Assembly: GCF_001922575.1 (NCBI RefSeq)
Contig: NZ_MRCI01000002.1
Coordinates: forward strand, 186,001-250,000
Source of the DNA: Neptunomonas phycophila
GTDB lineage: Bacteria; Pseudomonadota; Gammaproteobacteria; Pseudomonadales; Balneatricaceae
Reading direction: 5' to 3'
DNA length: 64,000 nucleotides
The position numbers were made by a program, and so were the translations under genes. This document shows positions 61,886-64,000 of the stretch, piece after piece; the stretch's first letter is position 1; each line of letters starts with the position of its first letter. The notes under the pieces were generated by a model. That model was not told the DNA's origin and made no database searches. It saw nothing but the letters and a program-made list of their open reading frames with translations.

Positions 61886-64000
61886 TTAGTCATCTTTTAA
61901 TGTAAAGATAGCACCTGATGCGGCTTTTGGACTGTCAGTTGGCGAGGTAAAGCTTAAACCGCCGCCAATAATTGTTTCCAAGCTCTCCGCTTTCACTTTC
62001 AAACCACCAAACAATGATAAGTCCATCCGGACGCCGCTGATATTTTCAAATTCGCTATCGGCTCGCACGTACGATGCATATTCAGGGTTAATATTGACGA
62101 ATACATTGACGTGTTGTCCCACGGAGGGCAGGTCAAAGTTAGTGACACGACCTACAGGGACCTGGCGGAAGAACACAGGGCTGCCTTTCATTAGTGAGCC
62201 CAACTCAGGTACTTGCACAATTAAGTTTAAGCCTTCGTAGTTACGAAAAGCAGGAGGTTTGGTTAGCCCTTTAAACTGAAACTGTGCTTTACCGTTTCCT
62301 TCGGAGGCTTCTACGTAATTACCTAATATTAGCCCTTCGGGGTTTTCAATAGCGCTAAGGCGTATTTGTGAGGAAACTACCCAAAAACGGCTGCCTTCTT
62401 GTGCCAAAAAGTGACCATCACGATATAAGTCAATAAAGGCCTTAATCCGCTTTCCTTGCTCGATTACCTTGACGTTCCGTACTTTACCAACGGTTTGCCC
62501 TTTATATCGAATATCGGCGAGGGGTTGTAGATCCTTTCCGGCAGGGAACGTCACAATAATACCCAGAGGTTGTAGTTCGCTGAGCGACTCGTTGGGGTAT
62601 AAAGTGAATAGGTGGTTTGTTTTAATGGCTGCGCCTTCTTCGAAGTTCGCGAAGGCTATACCACCGCTAATTAGAGCCTCTAAGGATTCCATTTTTAAGT
62701 CTAGCTGGCGTAGGGATACATCGGCGGAAATACCGCTGGCATTCCAGAAGCGAGTACCTTCGTGAACTAAATGCTTATAAGGCTTTTCGATGAGGGCGTA
62801 GAGGGTGACCGCATTACCGTCTTTATTGAGCGTTACATCAGTGATCTCACCAACACGGATCTGCTTATACAGTACGGGATCTCCTGCTTTGAGTGAGCCT
62901 GTTTCTTCAGCATGCAATCGGATTTTTAGAGCACCAGCAAAGCGTTGATCAGACAGTTTTCCGTTGTCGCTGGCGGATTGATAATCATCATAAAGAGTGT
63001 AGCTGGATTTAGGCGCTGATTTTTTACCATCACCGGGGTTAAAGAACGAAATCCCCCCCAATAATAAGCTGGTGGCCGACTCTGTAGAGACAGATACTCC
63101 GCGTAGGCTTGCATTAACCTTGATGCCACTAGCATTCCAAAAACGTGCATTGCCGCTTAATAAGTGACTGTACTGTTGCTCTATAGCCGCATGGATGATG
63201 ATGTGAGAGCCATCACTACCAAGCTCATAACTTAACACTTCACCCACAGGCATTTGGCGATAAAGAATAGGAGAGCCTTTGGTAATTGATCCGAGTGTAT
63301 CGGTCTTGAGTTCAAAGCTTTTACCCATCGCTAGTTGGCGTTTGGCCGGTGCTAAGTTGAGTGCAGTAAACGAGAGTTTCTCTGCCCCTTGGCCTGGATC
63401 TAATTCTATAAAGCTGCCACGTAATAGATCGCCAATATTGGATAGATTTGTGATGGATAGCTGCGGCTTTTGTAACCAAAAACGGGAGCTTTCGCGGAGC
63501 AAATCTTTTGCGCGAGGGTCAAGAAACAGCACGGTATCCAAGTATTTGAAGTCATCGGTGACGGTTGCCTCTTTGACACGACCAATTTGTACACCGCGGC
63601 TCATGACAACCGTGCCTTCGCTGATTTCAGTTGCACTAGGGAAGCGAAGTTTTACATTAATCCCGTCTTGAGCGGCTTCGTAATCGTCGAATAAGCTAAA
63701 GCGCGTTCCGTTAGTCGCTGGTTTTGCATCTTCATCGGGTGGCGAAAAATGAATACCACCAGCGATAATGGAAGCTAAAGAATCAACTTGTATGTCGATT
63801 TTTGGCAAATCCGCTTTAATACGAATACCGCTTGCATTCCAAAAGCGAGTATTTTCTTTAATTAGCCCTGTATAACGGGGTTCTATGTATGTTTCGATCA
63901 GCACACGCTGGCCATTGGGGCTGAGCGTGTGGCTTAGCACTTCGCCAACTTCAATATCGCGGTAGTATACTTTAGCGCCTTGGTACACCGAACGAGCGTT
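61886..64000 (-). CDS. letB: LetB-like multi-MCE domain protein (partial, 5' end outside window)
   Basis: At least 704 residues of a periplasmic lipid-transport tunnel protein; the frame is open to the window edge (NARSVYQGAKVYYRD), so the start lies outside. Six MCE-type domains can be counted, the edge one partial. Each has a G/A-x-x-V-xY/F-R/K-x-x-x-VG-x-V core (for example VFFRQVPVGRVTNF and VLYKQIRVGEITDV) and a closing segment such as SRFWLQKPQL. E. coli LetB has seven MCE domains in 877 residues, so probably only the membrane anchor and first domain are missing; PqiB has three. LetB bridges inner and outer membranes to move lipids. A letA/pqiA-like gene would be expected upstream. Confidence 0.88.
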   Translation of the reverse strand, partial: NARSVYQGAKVYYRDIEVGEVLSHTLSPNGQRVLIETYIEPRYTGLIKENTRFWNASGIRIKADLPKIDIQVDSLASIIAGGIHFSPPDEDAKPATNGTRFSLFDDYEAAQDGINVKLRFPSATEISEGTVVMSRGVQIGRVKEATVTDDFKYLDTVLFLDPRAKDLLRESSRFWLQKPQLSITNLSNIGDLLRGSFIELDPGQGAEKLSFTALNLAPAKRQLAMGKSFELKTDTLGSITKGSPILYRQMPVGEVLSYELGSDGSHIIIHAAIEQQYSHLLSGNARFWNASGIKVNASLRGVSVSTESATSLLLGGISFFNPGDGKKSAPKSSYTLYDDYQSASDNGKLSDQRFAGALKIRLHAEETGSLKAGDPVLYKQIRVGEITDVTLNKDGNAVTLYALIEKPYKHLVHEGTRFWNASGISADVSLRQLDLKMESLEALISGGIAFANFEEGAAIKTNHLFTLYPNESLSELQPLGIIVTFPAGKDLQPLADIRYKGQTVGKVRNVKVIEQGKRIKAFIDLYRDGHFLAQEGSRFWVVSSQIRLSAIENPEGLILGNYVEASEGNGKAQFQFKGLTKPPAFRNYEGLNLIVQVPELGSLMKGSPVFFRQVPVGRVTNFDLPSVGQHVNVFVNINPEYASYVRADSEFENISGVRMDLSLFGGLKVKAESLETIIGGGLSFTSPTDSPKAASGAIFTLKDD

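Overview
The window is a chromosomal segment from a Gram-negative bacterium, almost certainly a free-living gammaproteobacterium. Supporting genes include LetB-type MCE protein, GreB, RlmA, a YffB-like gene between dapC and dapD/dapE, DUF945 and DUF2959 proteins, TolC/HlyD secretion parts and a TRAP transporter. A marine Oceanospirillales/Alteromonadales-type organism fits, but the genus cannot be fixed from sequence alone. I see no rRNA, tRNA, insertion sequence, prophage or CRISPR array.

Layout. 0-3.7 kb (minus): YitT, AzlD, AzlC, MOSC and SMP-30-like genes. 3.8-6.8 kb (plus): an XRE regulator, then an AEC carrier with a LacI-type regulator. 6.8-13.9 kb: a hexuronate oxidation locus. An FCD-GntR regulator, a galactarolactone isomerase-like amidohydrolase and a galactarolactone cycloisomerase-like enolase lie on minus; a divergent TRAP transporter plus uronate dehydrogenase lie on plus and end in a strong terminator. 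13.9-19.4 kb: intracellular PHA depolymerase with a histone-like tail, a decayed oxidoreductase, a DMT exporter, an RhlE-type helicase and a DUF1127 gene with a structured leader. 19.5-27.5 kb: NfeD/QmcA membrane pair, MscL, DUF1289, a GGDEF-EAL protein, a second DEAD-box helicase, DUF4332, a 2OG-Fe(II) oxygenase and an NlpC/P60 lipoprotein.

27.5-46.6 kb is the most unusual part. A candidate Fur-controlled small RNA (about 27717-27845) precedes a roughly 4,060-residue cadherin-like giant protein. That protein starts with an LExRLLLDAA-type motif and has neither a Sec signal nor RTX repeats. It is followed at once by a TolC-like lipoprotein, a periplasmic HlyD-like adaptor, a membrane HlyD adaptor with a cytoplasmic GAF-like domain, and an M50 metalloprotease fused to a HlyD-like domain. 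No ABC ATPase is present. I infer a dedicated export pathway in which an M50 protein occupies the place of the type I ABC transporter.

46.6-64 kb: greB, a small hypothetical, a DMT exporter, a DUF945 protein, and a secreted protein with eight copies of an LKWIKKVQ-type motif in 99-bp repeats. Then come rlmA, the lysine/peptidoglycan genes dapE, dapD, yffB-like and dapC, two small EF-hand proteins, an alpha/beta hydrolase, a glycerate-kinase-like P-loop kinase, a DUF2959 lipoprotein, another lipoprotein, and a LetB-like MCE protein that runs off the right edge.
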